Origin: an uncultured Bacilli bacterium
GTDB lineage: Bacteria; Bacillota_I; Bacilli_A; RF39; UBA660
Assembly (NCBI GenBank): GCA_947630945.1
Contig: CANRJN010000006.1
Location: 1-34,598, forward strand
Reading direction: 5' to 3'
Length of the DNA: 34,598 nt
Positions 22,745 to 30,175 of the stretch are shown piece by piece. Position 1 is the first letter of the stretch, and each line of letters starts with the position of its first letter. A model generated the notes under the pieces. That model saw only the letters and a list, made by a program, of their open reading frames with translations, did not search any database and was not told the origin of the DNA. The position numbers and the translations under genes are program-made.

Positions 22745-24730
22745 TTATTTATTTTTATCAGTTTCTTCTTGATTATTATCTTTATTTGTATCTTTTTTAT
22801 TTTTGAAATAATCATATTTTAATGTTAAATCATTTTTTCTAGTTAAATTATTAACATAGAAATTCTTTTCTTCTAATTTTTCTGGTGTTATTTTTTTATT
22901 ATTAGTAACTTCTCCATTTTCTACATAAACATTACCATCATACCATGAATAATCACTAAAAAATACTATACCATTATAACTATTATCTAACGCGTCTTCC
23001 CCAATATAATTATTTGAATTATAATCTACTCCAAATAAATTTAATATAGTAGGAAGTATATTTAATTGTGATGTTACTTTTTTAACACTAGTTTTTGATA
23101 CTCCTTTACCCCATATAAAGAATGGTGTTCTATTAATTAAATTATTATCAGTATTTTTATATTTATCTAATATTGTTTTATCTTCAAGTGTGTATAAATA
23201 GTGATCTGTGAAAACTACAATTATTGTATCATCAAGTAAATCTTTTTCTTTTAAGTTTTCTATTAATAACTGCATCATATAGTCTGTTTCACTTGCTTGT
23301 CTTCTAACACACTCTTCTTCACTCATCTCTGTAAATTCTTCTTCTATCTGAGTTTCTTCAAATCTTTTTTCTTTATCCATATCATATAACATTTTACAAA
23401 CACCCTTAGTATTAGTAAATGGTAAATGACCTGAATATGTAATTATATAATCTAAAAATTTACTTTCTGTATTAAATATTAAATTATTAAATTGTTCATT
23501 TAATATAAGTTCTCTATCTAATTGATATGTATCATCATCATATTTATCAATATCAATAAGTCCATAATAATTATCATATCCCCAATTTAAATAATTAACT
23601 GTTCTAGAATAGTATTCTCCATTATTCATATGGAATGCATTAACACTATAATCAAGATTTTTAAATAAATGAGCAAGTGAATATGGAAAACTATTTTTAT
23701 TAAATGAATATGCATTTCTAGTATATGAAAGTGGTGTAATAAATCCCGTATTAACTGCAAATTCTGAATTAAATGTACTACCACCACCATTATAATATGA
23801 ATAGTGATTAGTAAAATTAATTCCTTCATTCATCATTTTATATAAAGTTGGTGTATCATTTTTATTTATTAACCAATTGTCTGTACCTTCAAGTTGAACA
23901 AGTATTAAATTTTTACCTTTTAATTTACCTGTATATTTATTTTTATGTGTACTATCAGGAGTATATGAACTTTCTAAGAATGTTACTTCTTCTTCGCTTT
24001 CTTGTTCCTCTGTTTTTAAAAATGTTATATAAAAATTTCTAACAGTGTACTCAAAGAAACCACATACTTTAATACTTTTATTATTATCATTAAATGAATT
24101 ATATATATTTTTAGGATTTCTCCAACTAGACCATGTAAGTTCTGTATTTGCTTTTCCTAATGTTAATGGTGTTAGTGAATGTAAAAGAATAAATACAATT
24201 AATATTATGAAAGATAATTTATAATTATTTTTTTTGTTTTTAGGTATTTTTTTAACACCAATGATTATGAATATTAGTATTATTATAAACGAAACATATA
24301 CAAGTATATTACAATTTTTAATAGCATCTAATATGTATGGTGTTCCTTCACTAGCAGATTCTAATAAATTAAAATCAAAGAATGTTTTTGTCATTGAGAA
24401 ATATACATTATTGACTAAAAACATAGATAAAAACAATATATTAAATAATAAATATATGAATACTCCAATTGGCCTTTTAAAAGATAAAGTCAACCCTAAA
24501 AAAAGTATTATCCAAGTTAAACTAAATAATAATGGAGATATAAAGTTATAATTAATATAACTTATACTACTTCCAAATACAAATATAAATGCATCCATTA
24601 ATATAAAAGGTAAAGCCATCCATAAATAATTTGATTTATAATTATCTATAAAAAATTTTTTTATCTTATTTATAGTCCCTTTTATTCTTATGGATTTTAT
24701 AGATTTTTTAATTTTTTTAAACACTTCCAT
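22745..24730 (-). CDS. LTA-synthase-like membrane sulfatase (polyol-phosphate transferase)
   Basis: 661 aa. Five membrane helices (about residues 35-190) precede an extracellular alkaline-phosphatase/sulfatase domain. Metal and nucleophile positions of LtaS are present: Glu in LILVQLEGTDNW, nucleophile Thr in GGGSTFNSEFAVNTG, TYSGHLPF and Asp-His in VVFTDHYLY. It would transfer glycerol-phosphate from phosphatidylglycerol to build lipoteichoic acid or a related polymer. The central part has an acidic insertion (EETQIEEEFTEMSEEEC), and the tail is charged and Asn-rich. Promoter at 24751-24778; ends at the bidirectional terminator. Confidence 0.92.
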   Translation of the reverse strand: MEVFKKIKKSIKSIRIKGTINKIKKFFIDNYKSNYLWMALPFILMDAFIFVFGSSISYINYNFISPLLFSLTWIILFLGLTLSFKRPIGVFIYLLFNILFLSMFLVNNVYFSMTKTFFDFNLLESASEGTPYILDAIKNCNILVYVSFIIILIFIIIGVKKIPKNKKNNYKLSFIILIVFILLHSLTPLTLGKANTELTWSSWRNPKNIYNSFNDNNKSIKVCGFFEYTVRNFYITFLKTEEQESEEEVTFLESSYTPDSTHKNKYTGKLKGKNLILVQLEGTDNWLINKNDTPTLYKMMNEGINFTNHYSYYNGGGSTFNSEFAVNTGFITPLSYTRNAYSFNKNSFPYSLAHLFKNLDYSVNAFHMNNGEYYSRTVNYLNWGYDNYYGLIDIDKYDDDTYQLDRELILNEQFNNLIFNTESKFLDYIITYSGHLPFTNTKGVCKMLYDMDKEKRFEETQIEEEFTEMSEEECVRRQASETDYMMQLLIENLKEKDLLDDTIIVVFTDHYLYTLEDKTILDKYKNTDNNLINRTPFFIWGKGVSKTSVKKVTSQLNILPTILNLFGVDYNSNNYIGEDALDNSYNGIVFFSDYSWYDGNVYVENGEVTNNKKITPEKLEEKNFYVNNLTRKNDLTLKYDYFKNKKDTNKDNNQEETDKNK

Positions 24731-24750
24731 CTAAATCACCATATGTATAC

Positions 24751-24778
24751 ATTATACTATATAATTTATATTTTTCAA
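24751..24778 (-). promoter_or_regulatory. promoter of the LTA-synthase-like gene
   Basis: Minus strand TTGAAA (24773-24778), 16-nt spacer, TATAAT (24751-24756), 20 nt upstream of the ATG with GGTGA as ribosome site. Confidence 0.65.
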
Positions 24779-24817
24779 GAAAAGTATTGTTCTATTGCCT
24801 CTATAAATTATCATTTT

Positions 24818-25555
24818 TTATTCTATTAACTCACTTTCACCTGTTTTATAATCTATTTTTATGCCAGGTTGTACATTGTAAACAAATACATTAAACTTTA
24901 TGCCTTTTCCATTATCTTCTATTGATAATGCTTCCATTTGTACTCCACTTGCTAGTAAGTTATCATTTTCAAATATTGGTGTTACTCGGTATAGTACGTG
25001 ATTTTTTGTATTTCTTATATATTCTGCTACTTTATTTTCAAATTCTAACATACCTACTGTATTCATATATCTTGTACAAGTTATTAAATTATTTTTATTT
25101 GCATTTTCTCCTGTTAATTGAAATCCTATTAAATGACAACGATTATATAAATATTTACCATCAACTATGTCATATTTTACTGTATGCCATCCTGTGGGTT
25201 TAACACTCCCAATACTTCCTCTTTCTTCTGTTGGCATTAAATCAATTCCAATATTAGCATGGGCTTCTGTACATCTTCCTAATTTGTCAAGTTCACCATA
25301 TACTTCAAATGAGTTAGTGCTTTTAGATAAATCATCAAATTCTGGAACATTTTCATTTAATATTACATAGGGTTTTTCTTCATATTTTGGAATTGATGAA
25401 ATATTATATGATATTTGTTTTTCTTCTTTGAATAATTCGTTATTATCTATAAATGATGTTATTTCATCTTTAAAATCACAATATAAAAAGGCACTTATTA
25501 AAGCAATAAGTGGAATAAAACTTAATTTTATTTTTCCAAACTTATTCATTTTCAT
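24818..25555 (-). CDS. secreted DNA/RNA non-specific endonuclease, EndA-like
   Basis: About 245 aa from the ATG at 25553-25555 (MKMNKFGKIK), giving a clean N-terminal hydrophobic anchor; a longer frame begins at 25585 without a ribosome site. The nuclease core matches the beta-beta-alpha-metal family of pneumococcal EndA and DNA-entry nucleases: YNRCHLIGFQLTGENANKNNLITCTRYMN, where RCHL replaces the usual DRGH with the catalytic His kept, and the Asn of NKNN could bind Mg. It degrades extracellular nucleic acid and in some relatives helps DNA uptake. No competence gene other than the prepilin is in view. Confidence 0.85.
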   Translation of the reverse strand: MKMNKFGKIKLSFIPLIALISAFLYCDFKDEITSFIDNNELFKEEKQISYNISSIPKYEEKPYVILNENVPEFDDLSKSTNSFEVYGELDKLGRCTEAHANIGIDLMPTEERGSIGSVKPTGWHTVKYDIVDGKYLYNRCHLIGFQLTGENANKNNLITCTRYMNTVGMLEFENKVAEYIRNTKNHVLYRVTPIFENDNLLASGVQMEALSIEDNGKGIKFNVFVYNVQPGIKIDYKTGESELIE

Positions 25556-25646
25556 TAAAACCACTATCCAATTTAAGAATAACATAAATTAAAAAATTAT
25601 TCTATTATCATTAAATGCAATATATAAAATAATGTTAATAAAATGT

Positions 25647-25671
25647 AAAAAACTAGGATTAACCTAGTTTT
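25647..25671 (-). terminator. terminator of the amidase gene
   Basis: AAACTAGG/CCTAGTTT arms (25650-25657 and 25663-25670) abutting the LysM stop codon, with a T run on the minus strand. Confidence 0.7.
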
Positions 25672-26260
25672 ATGGTACTAATAAAGACGTGCCAATCTGT
25701 AATGTTGAACTGTTTAAATTATTTAATTTCATAAGTTCACTTACACTAGTATTATATTCTTGTGCTATTTTCCATAAACTGTCACCTTTTCTAACTGTGT
25801 AAGTGCCATAACTTTTAGTTGGTAATTTTAATACTTGTCCTATTTGCAAAACATTTGTTGATAAATTGTTTAATGATTTAAGTTCACTTACAGTTGTGTT
25901 ATACTCATTTGCTATATCCCATAAAGTATCACCTTTTTTTACTACATATGTATTAGAATTTACACTCAATTTTTCATTTTTAGGTATTAAAAGTTGCTGA
26001 TTTATTGAAAGTTTATCACTTGTTAAATTATTTACACTTTTTAATGTATCAACAGTTGTATTATATTCTTTTGCTATGTTCCATAGAGAATCTCCACTTT
26101 TTACTTTATATAATATATAATCATCCGGAATTATGTCTTTTTCATTTGATGATATTTTTAATGTTTGACCAACTTGTAAAACATTTGATGACAAGTTATT
26201 TAATTCTTTAAGTTTACTTACTGTTGTTCCATATTTATTAGCAATACTCCACAAGCTATC
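25670..26260 (-). pseudogene. C-terminal LysM part of the interrupted amidase
   Basis: Continuous coding from the junction codon GAT (26258-26260) to TAA: GDSLWSIANKYGTT, then three more complete LysM repeats (VKSGDSLWNIA, VKKGDTLWDIA, VRKGDSLWKIA), each about 44 aa with Ser/Asn-rich linkers. LysM binds GlcNAc of peptidoglycan. There is no true start: the first in-frame start-like codon is the TTG for Leu in SLW. The sequence continues a catalytic part found 3.9 kb away at 30168-30517, so this is one half of a gene split by element 1. Its codons remain free of stops, implying a recent or reversible split. Confidence 0.9.
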
Positions 26261-26263
26261 TCC
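26256..26263. repeat. element 1 attachment junction (recombinase side)
   Basis: CTATCTCC; the first five bases CTATC (GATAG on the minus strand) are shared with the other junction, CTATCCCC at 30168-30175. It lies 15 nt from the recombinase stop codon. Confidence 0.75.
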
Positions 26264-26274
26264 TGATACGTTTT

Positions 26275-27831
26275 TTATGTAGTATTTTTAAATGTAAATA
26301 TAATATCTATCCTTTTATCTTGATAGATATAAATTTTTTCAACTAAATTTATGATTAATTCTCTAGTCGGATTTTCTAATGATAAAAACTCATTAATATA
26401 TTTTTCTATTCTTTTGTTATCTATTTTGTTTGATTCTTGATTTTGATTTTTAAGATTATCAATATACTTTTTATTATCATCTATTTCTTTTTTTATATTT
26501 TCACTTACTCTTAAATATTGTGATTCGTCTATTATTCCTTTTAGCATATCTATATATGTTTTATCTAAATTTTCAGTTAGTTTATTATTTGCAATTTCTA
26601 GACTTTCAATTTGTTTTTTCAGTTTTAAAGTATTGTCTTTAAATTTTATATTTCCTATAGAATCTTTTATTTTGTTTTTATCAAGATATTTATGACAAAC
26701 ATCATTAATATTATCTAAAATAACACTCTCTAATATTTCATAATTATTTGTATGTGTTGTACATACATGATATTTTGAATATGTTCTATAATAATCACAT
26801 GTAGTATAACTTCTTCCTGTTTTATTTTGATATCTTATTGTTATTCGATGCTTACAATCCCCACAATATAAAAGTCCATCTAATAAATAAAATCTTTTCT
26901 TCTCTGGTCTTTTTGCATTTTTAGGAAGTAGTGTTTGAACATAATTAAAAGTATCTCTATCTATTATTGCTTCATGAGTATTTGGAGCAATGATATAGTC
27001 TTTAGGATTGTTTTTAACAGTCTTTTTAAGTTTATAATTTATCTTTTTAGTTTTTCCTTGAACTGAATCTCCTACATAGATTTGATTAGTTAGAATTGCT
27101 TTTATTGTTGTATCAACCCATACGCCTTGTTCTTGTGAAATACATTTGCTACTACACTTTGTATTCCATACATAATTATAATAAGATGCTGGTGTTTTTA
27201 TTTTTCTTTTGGTAAGTTCTTGAGCTATATAATGATAGGTATTACCTTTAAGTGCTAAATCAAATATTAATTTAACTATCTCTGCCTGTTCATCATTTAT
27301 TATTAAATGATTTTTATTATTTGAATCTTTCATATAGCCAAAAGGGCATCTACCAGACACATACAAACCGTCTTTCATTCTTGAATGTAGACTAGTTTTA
27401 ACTTTTTTAGAAATATCTTTGGCGTACATATCATTCATTATTGCCTTAAAAGGTGCGATATCATTATTAGTATTGTCTATAAAAGTATCTATTCCATCAT
27501 TGATAGCAATATATCTTATATTATTATTTGGAAAGTATTTTTCTATTAATTCTCCTGTCCCTATATAATCTCTACCTAATCTTGACATATCTTTAGTAAT
27601 GATCATATTGATTTTACCTATTTCAATGTCTTTAATCATTCTTTTAAAAGCAGGTCTTTCAAAATTAGTTCCAGTAAAACCATCATCAACATACTCATCT
27701 ATAACATTATAATTGTTTTCTTTAACATATTGATTAAGTAAACTTCTTTGACTTACAATACTATCTGATTCAATATTTCCATCATCTCTTGATAATCTTA
27801 TATATAGTCCTACATTAAAACTACTATTCAC
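26275..27831 (-). CDS. large serine recombinase of element 1
   Basis: 518 aa. The resolvase-type catalytic domain starts GLYIRLSRDDG with the nucleophile Ser, followed by VDDGFTGTNFERPAF and ITKDMSRLGRDY (active-site Arg). The recombinase domain follows (about residues 160-280, GRCPFGYMKD, NQIYVGDSVQG), then a zinc ribbon (LLYCGDCKHR ... TTCDYY ... HVCTTH, about 320-365) and a long coiled coil (about 385-475). This is the phage-integrase/TndX-like family, which recombines short attB/attP sites. Start is GTG, overlapping the upstream gene by 4 nt; the stop lies 15 nt from the junction. Confidence 0.95.
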   Translation of the reverse strand: MNSSFNVGLYIRLSRDDGNIESDSIVSQRSLLNQYVKENNYNVIDEYVDDGFTGTNFERPAFKRMIKDIEIGKINMIITKDMSRLGRDYIGTGELIEKYFPNNNIRYIAINDGIDTFIDNTNNDIAPFKAIMNDMYAKDISKKVKTSLHSRMKDGLYVSGRCPFGYMKDSNNKNHLIINDEQAEIVKLIFDLALKGNTYHYIAQELTKRKIKTPASYYNYVWNTKCSSKCISQEQGVWVDTTIKAILTNQIYVGDSVQGKTKKINYKLKKTVKNNPKDYIIAPNTHEAIIDRDTFNYVQTLLPKNAKRPEKKRFYLLDGLLYCGDCKHRITIRYQNKTGRSYTTCDYYRTYSKYHVCTTHTNNYEILESVILDNINDVCHKYLDKNKIKDSIGNIKFKDNTLKLKKQIESLEIANNKLTENLDKTYIDMLKGIIDESQYLRVSENIKKEIDDNKKYIDNLKNQNQESNKIDNKRIEKYINEFLSLENPTRELIINLVEKIYIYQDKRIDIIFTFKNTT

Positions 27832-28013
27832 GATTCTAAATTCATACTCCTTTCACTTTGGGAATAATGAGTATGCTTGAATGGTACCTCCTTATTTAAA
27901 ATATTGCAAGTCATATATTGTTTTTCTATTTCTATTTTTAATACATTAGTTATTATTTCATTTAAAGATTTACCATTTTCTTTAAATTTTAAATTAACCT
28001 TGTATTTAACCAT
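27828..28013 (-). CDS. 61-aa protein upstream of recombinase 1
   Basis: Encodes MVKYKVNLKFKENGKSLNEI followed by ITNVLKIEIEKQ and a C-terminal part HTHYSQSERSMNLES. The core FK-x(4)-S-x-NEIITNxLK resembles the 30-aa protein upstream of recombinase 2 (FKKDSPNIIELVTNYIK). The gene overlaps the 34-aa gene by 8 nt and the recombinase gene by 4 nt. A role in controlling recombination direction is only a hypothesis. Confidence 0.65.
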   Translation of the reverse strand: MVKYKVNLKFKENGKSLNEIITNVLKIEIEKQYMTCNILNKEVPFKHTHYSQSERSMNLES

Positions 28014-28110
28014 AGAGTTTTATACCTCCAATAAATTCTATGGCTTTAATTTTTAAATTAGTAATATTATTTGGTGTAATAATACACCTAACAATATTAC
28101 TTATTATCAT
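28006..28110 (-). CDS. 34-aa micro-protein in the recombinase operon
   Basis: ATG at 28108-28110 with a strong AGGAGG 3 nt upstream; stop at 28006-28008 inside the start of the 61-aa gene (ATGGTTAA overlap). Sequence begins MIISNIVRCIITPNNITNLK and ends EFIGGIKLYG. No family recognised. The perfect ribosome site and nested overlaps support translation. Confidence 0.55.
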   Translation of the reverse strand: MIISNIVRCIITPNNITNLKIKAIEFIGGIKLYG

Positions 28111-28177
28111 AAACCTCCTGATTGTTCATTTTTTGATTAAATATTTTTTCTTTTAAATTAAAATTAAACTTTCCCAT
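28097..28177 (-). CDS. 26-aa micro-protein, first of the recombinase operon
   Basis: ATG at 28175-28177 preceded by AAAGGAGACGAT; begins MGKFNFNLKEKIFNQKMNNQ, stop at 28097-28099. It overlaps the 34-aa gene start by 14 nt and contains that gene's ribosome site. It could be a leader peptide rather than a functional protein. Confidence 0.4.
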   Translation of the reverse strand: MGKFNFNLKEKIFNQKMNNQEVYDNK

Positions 28178-28208
28178 TCATATCGTCTCCTTTCGGGATG
28201 CATGATAC

Positions 28209-28226
28209 CTCTTCTAAAAAGAAGAG
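28209..28226 (-). promoter_or_regulatory. leader hairpin upstream of the recombinase operon
   Basis: CTCTTCT/AGAAGAG stem (7 bp, 4-nt loop) about 30 nt before the first micro-gene. It has no U-run, so it is not an obvious terminator. Confidence 0.4.
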
Positions 28227-28369
28227 TCACGCCATTAAATATAGAAAGTTTTGTCTATCATCCTATAAAACTTGCAAATGCATTAATTTTAAAAGAGCAG
28301 GATAAGATGTTTACACATTAATACTGAACTATTCCTTATTTCATAATGGTTTAGTAATGCGTAAAACTT

Positions 28370-28387
28370 ATTTCGTACTTACGAAAT
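28370..28387. promoter_or_regulatory. perfect inverted repeat, 2-nt centre
   Basis: ATTTCGTA-CT-TACGAAAT. Such compact dyads suit a dimeric repressor or recombinase accessory site. Confidence 0.5.
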
Positions 28388-28448
28388 TCATCCTATTTTA
28401 TAGGTTGATATAAAGGATAAAGTAAATAATATCAATACATTAGAGCAT

Positions 28449-28494
28449 AAAAAAATCATCCTATTATATATTTTTTTATATTTTGTAGGATGAT
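28449..28494 (-). terminator. terminator of the ASCH operon
   Basis: ATCATCCTA (28455-28463) and TAGGATGAT (28486-28494) form a 9-bp stem with a long AT loop; seven T follow on the minus strand. Confidence 0.65.
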
Positions 28495-28520
28495 TAATTT
28501 TAGTTAGATATAAATAAAAA

Positions 28521-28862
28521 TTATATTAATTCAATTCTTATTCCTAAAACACCATATTGTTCTTGTTTTTCTTTTGTATAAAATTGTTCAAGAACAGCAA
28601 TCAATTCGTCTTTAGTCATCGATTTGTCTGATAAAATAGAAATATCAAAATCCTTAAACATATCTTCAAAAGTGTTGTATCTTATCAAACCAATAACTTT
28701 TACTTTAAAAGATTCATTTAATTCTGGTTCCATTAAAAATTTGATAGTGTCTCCAATCTTAATTTGTTGCCTTTTTTCATCATTAAGTCTAATTTCAATT
28801 CTTTTTGTACCATTGAGTATAAAATTATAATACTCAGGTTGTAATTTCATTTCGTGCTCCAT
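28521..28862 (-). CDS. ASCH-domain protein (small)
   Basis: About 113 aa starting at the ATG 28860-28862 (MEHEMKLQPEYY), which follows GGAAGGA; a start 18 nt earlier would overlap the preceding gene. The ASCH fold is a PUA-like beta barrel proposed to bind RNA. Visible motif: ILNGTKRIEIRLNDEKRQQI then KIGDTIKF. In the related E. coli YqfB, an N4-acetylcytidine amidohydrolase, the Lys of G-x-K is catalytic and seems conserved here, but its Thr and Glu partners appear replaced, judged from a remembered alignment. Starts 1 nt after the stop of the second ASCH-like gene. Confidence 0.85.
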   Translation of the reverse strand: MEHEMKLQPEYYNFILNGTKRIEIRLNDEKRQQIKIGDTIKFLMEPELNESFKVKVIGLIRYNTFEDMFKDFDISILSDKSMTKDELIAVLEQFYTKEKQEQYGVLGIRIELI

Positions 28863-28863
28863 A

Positions 28864-29403
28864 TTATTTTTTCCTTCCATTTTTGCTTTGTAATATCATT
28901 TTTTTTGTTTTACTAGGATTACTGCATATATTACCATCTAAACTAAATGCTTCATCCCATTTTTTTATTACATCATATAATGGGTCGTTATCATAGATAA
29001 ATTTTATATATTGTGGCATATCGATATTTCTTGATATGCTACGCATATCTTTTAAAGATAAATATTCCTCGAATTCCGTTACATCATATAATTGTAGTGC
29101 AAAACAATTTGGATTATTTTTACCATAATATTCTACTATTTCATGACCATCACTTCTTTTATCATATCCTGTTATTCTTAATATTTCGTCAGTATTACCT
29201 TTTAAAATATCACTTACTTTAAAATAACCTATAATTGCTTTATCTTCTTTTGCAGAATATACATAAATTTTTTTATTAAACAATTCTTTTTTTAATGGAG
29301 ATTTTCTAAATTCATAAAGTTTTGTTTCATCAAATATTTGCCTAGCATAGTATGTCATTATTGAAATGATAATAATCCTTTTTCTTTTGTTTTTATCCAC
29401 CAT
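28864..29403 (-). CDS. ASCH/PUA-like protein (large)
   Basis: About 179 aa from the ATG at 29401-29403, chosen because AGGAGGGG precedes it. It begins MVDKNKRKRIIIISIMTYYA; the core LYEFRKSPLKKELFNKKIYV and IIGYFKVSDIL match the ASCH/PUA-like barrel pattern (basic E-x-R entry strand, then G-x-F/V-x-V strand). The C-terminal third (SLKDMRSISRNIDMPQYIKF onwards) matches nothing I know. First gene of the ASCH pair, driven by the minus promoter at 29422-29450. Probably RNA- or nucleotide-binding; the exact role is unknown. Confidence 0.7.
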   Translation of the reverse strand: MVDKNKRKRIIIISIMTYYARQIFDETKLYEFRKSPLKKELFNKKIYVYSAKEDKAIIGYFKVSDILKGNTDEILRITGYDKRSDGHEIVEYYGKNNPNCFALQLYDVTEFEEYLSLKDMRSISRNIDMPQYIKFIYDNDPLYDVIKKWDEAFSLDGNICSNPSKTKKMILQSKNGRKK

Positions 29404-29421
29404 ATCCCCTCCTAAGAACAA

Positions 29422-29450
29422 ATTGTACCATAATTTGACATATTTTGCAA
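29422..29450 (-). promoter_or_regulatory. promoter of the ASCH pair
   Basis: Minus strand TTGCAA (29445-29450), 17-nt spacer, extended -10 TGGTACAAT ending at 29422. It overlaps the divergent GNAT promoter. Confidence 0.6.
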
Positions 29451-29463
29451 ATTGTAGTATTAT
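29435..29463 (+). promoter_or_regulatory. promoter of the GNAT gene
   Basis: Consensus TTGACA (29435-29440), 17-nt spacer, TATTAT (29458-29463). Confidence 0.65.
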
Positions 29464-29495
29464 AATTTACCGTTTTAAGGGGGAGAAAAAATTAT

Positions 29496-30065
29496 ATGAT
29501 AAAAGTAGAAAGTTTAAAAGATTATGTTGGGATTATAAGTAATGAAGAATTTATTAACCTAGCAACAAGGATTTATATGATAACTGATTTTATTTGTAAA
29601 GATTATCCAAAACATAAAGAATGGTATTTTATAAAACAATTACCTGCAATAACTGGAGAAAAAAGAAATATTTTATTTGTTAGAAATCCAGAAAATCAAA
29701 ATGAAATTATTTCAATGGCATGTTTAAAAAAAGATGAAGAAGAACAAAAAATATGTACTTTATATGTTTCGGATAAGTGTAGAGGATTAGGAATAGGGAC
29801 AGCCATTGTTGAAGAATCTATGAAATGGTTAGGAACAACAAAACCATTTATAACATTAGCAGATTATAAATTAGAAATGTTTAAATCAATCATAAATAAA
29901 TATAATTGGGAGTTAAAAGAAATAGTTTCTGGATTATATAATAATAGATCACAAGAATTATGTTTTAATGGAATGCTTATTAAAGATAGTGATTATACTT
30001 TAGAACAACAATTACATAATAGACTAGTAAGAGCATTAGAGTATAGAAAAAATCAACTCAAGTAA
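29496..30065 (+). CDS. GNAT-family N-acetyltransferase
   Basis: 189 aa. The acetyl-CoA pyrophosphate loop is YVSDKCRGLGIGTAIVEESM, matching R/Q-x-x-G-x-G/A; the preceding strand is MACLKKDEEEQKICTLYV. Ends with ELCFNGMLIKD and a charged helix. Ribosome site AAGGGGGAG. The substrate is unknown. It is transcribed divergently from the two ASCH genes over shared promoter DNA, inside the same mobile element, so the three look like one functional unit. Confidence 0.88.
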   Translation: MIKVESLKDYVGIISNEEFINLATRIYMITDFICKDYPKHKEWYFIKQLPAITGEKRNILFVRNPENQNEIISMACLKKDEEEQKICTLYVSDKCRGLGIGTAIVEESMKWLGTTKPFITLADYKLEMFKSIINKYNWELKEIVSGLYNNRSQELCFNGMLIKDSDYTLEQQLHNRLVRALEYRKNQLK

Positions 30066-30106
30066 TTTAAAAAAATAGTATTTTGATAAAATAGAAGATT
30101 ATATTT

Positions 30107-30138
30107 AAAAGTAAGTATTAAAGGTTATACTTACTTTT
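30107..30138. terminator. terminator after the GNAT gene
   Basis: Perfect 12-bp arms (30107-30118 and 30127-30138) with an 8-nt loop. A/T-rich ends allow function on both strands, at the inner edge of element 1. Confidence 0.7.
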
Positions 30139-30167
30139 ATTATTACTCATTATTCCCCATAAAAATT

Positions 30168-30175
30168 CTATCCCC
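30168..30175. repeat. element 1 attachment junction (GNAT side)
   Basis: CTATCCCC; shares CTATC with 26256-26260, and 7 of the 8 bases overall. On the minus strand the amidase codons GGG GAT AG end here. Confidence 0.75.

Larger units (their letters stand above)
28178..28520. other. noncoding control region of element 1
   Basis: About 340 nt without genes between the two minus-strand operons. It holds a leader hairpin (28209-28226), a perfect 8-bp inverted repeat with 2-nt centre (28370-28387), three copies of TCATCCTAT (near 28258, 28389 and 28456) and the ASCH-operon terminator. This is a likely regulatory or recombination-control region; individual roles are unassigned. Confidence 0.45.
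26256..30172. mobile_element. element 1: about 3.9-kb serine-recombinase integrative element
   Basis: Bounded by the shared GATAG and flanked by the two halves of one LysM motif. Contents: large serine recombinase, three overlapping micro-genes upstream of it, about 330 nt of noncoding DNA with inverted repeats, two ASCH-domain genes and a divergent GNAT gene. There are no relaxase, coupling protein, capsid or replication genes, so it is not self-transmissible and may be moved by helper elements or be a small genomic island. Confidence 0.85.

Noticed and set aside
25670-26254. A stand-alone LysM protein starting at TTG 26254
   Set aside because: The TTG is the Leu codon of the LysM motif G-D-S-L-W; there is no ribosome site or signal peptide, and the missing part is found at 30168-30517.
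28449-28494. CRISPR-like or direct-repeat array from repeated TCATCCTAT boxes
   Set aside because: Only three short copies with irregular spacing; one is a terminator arm. No Cas genes.
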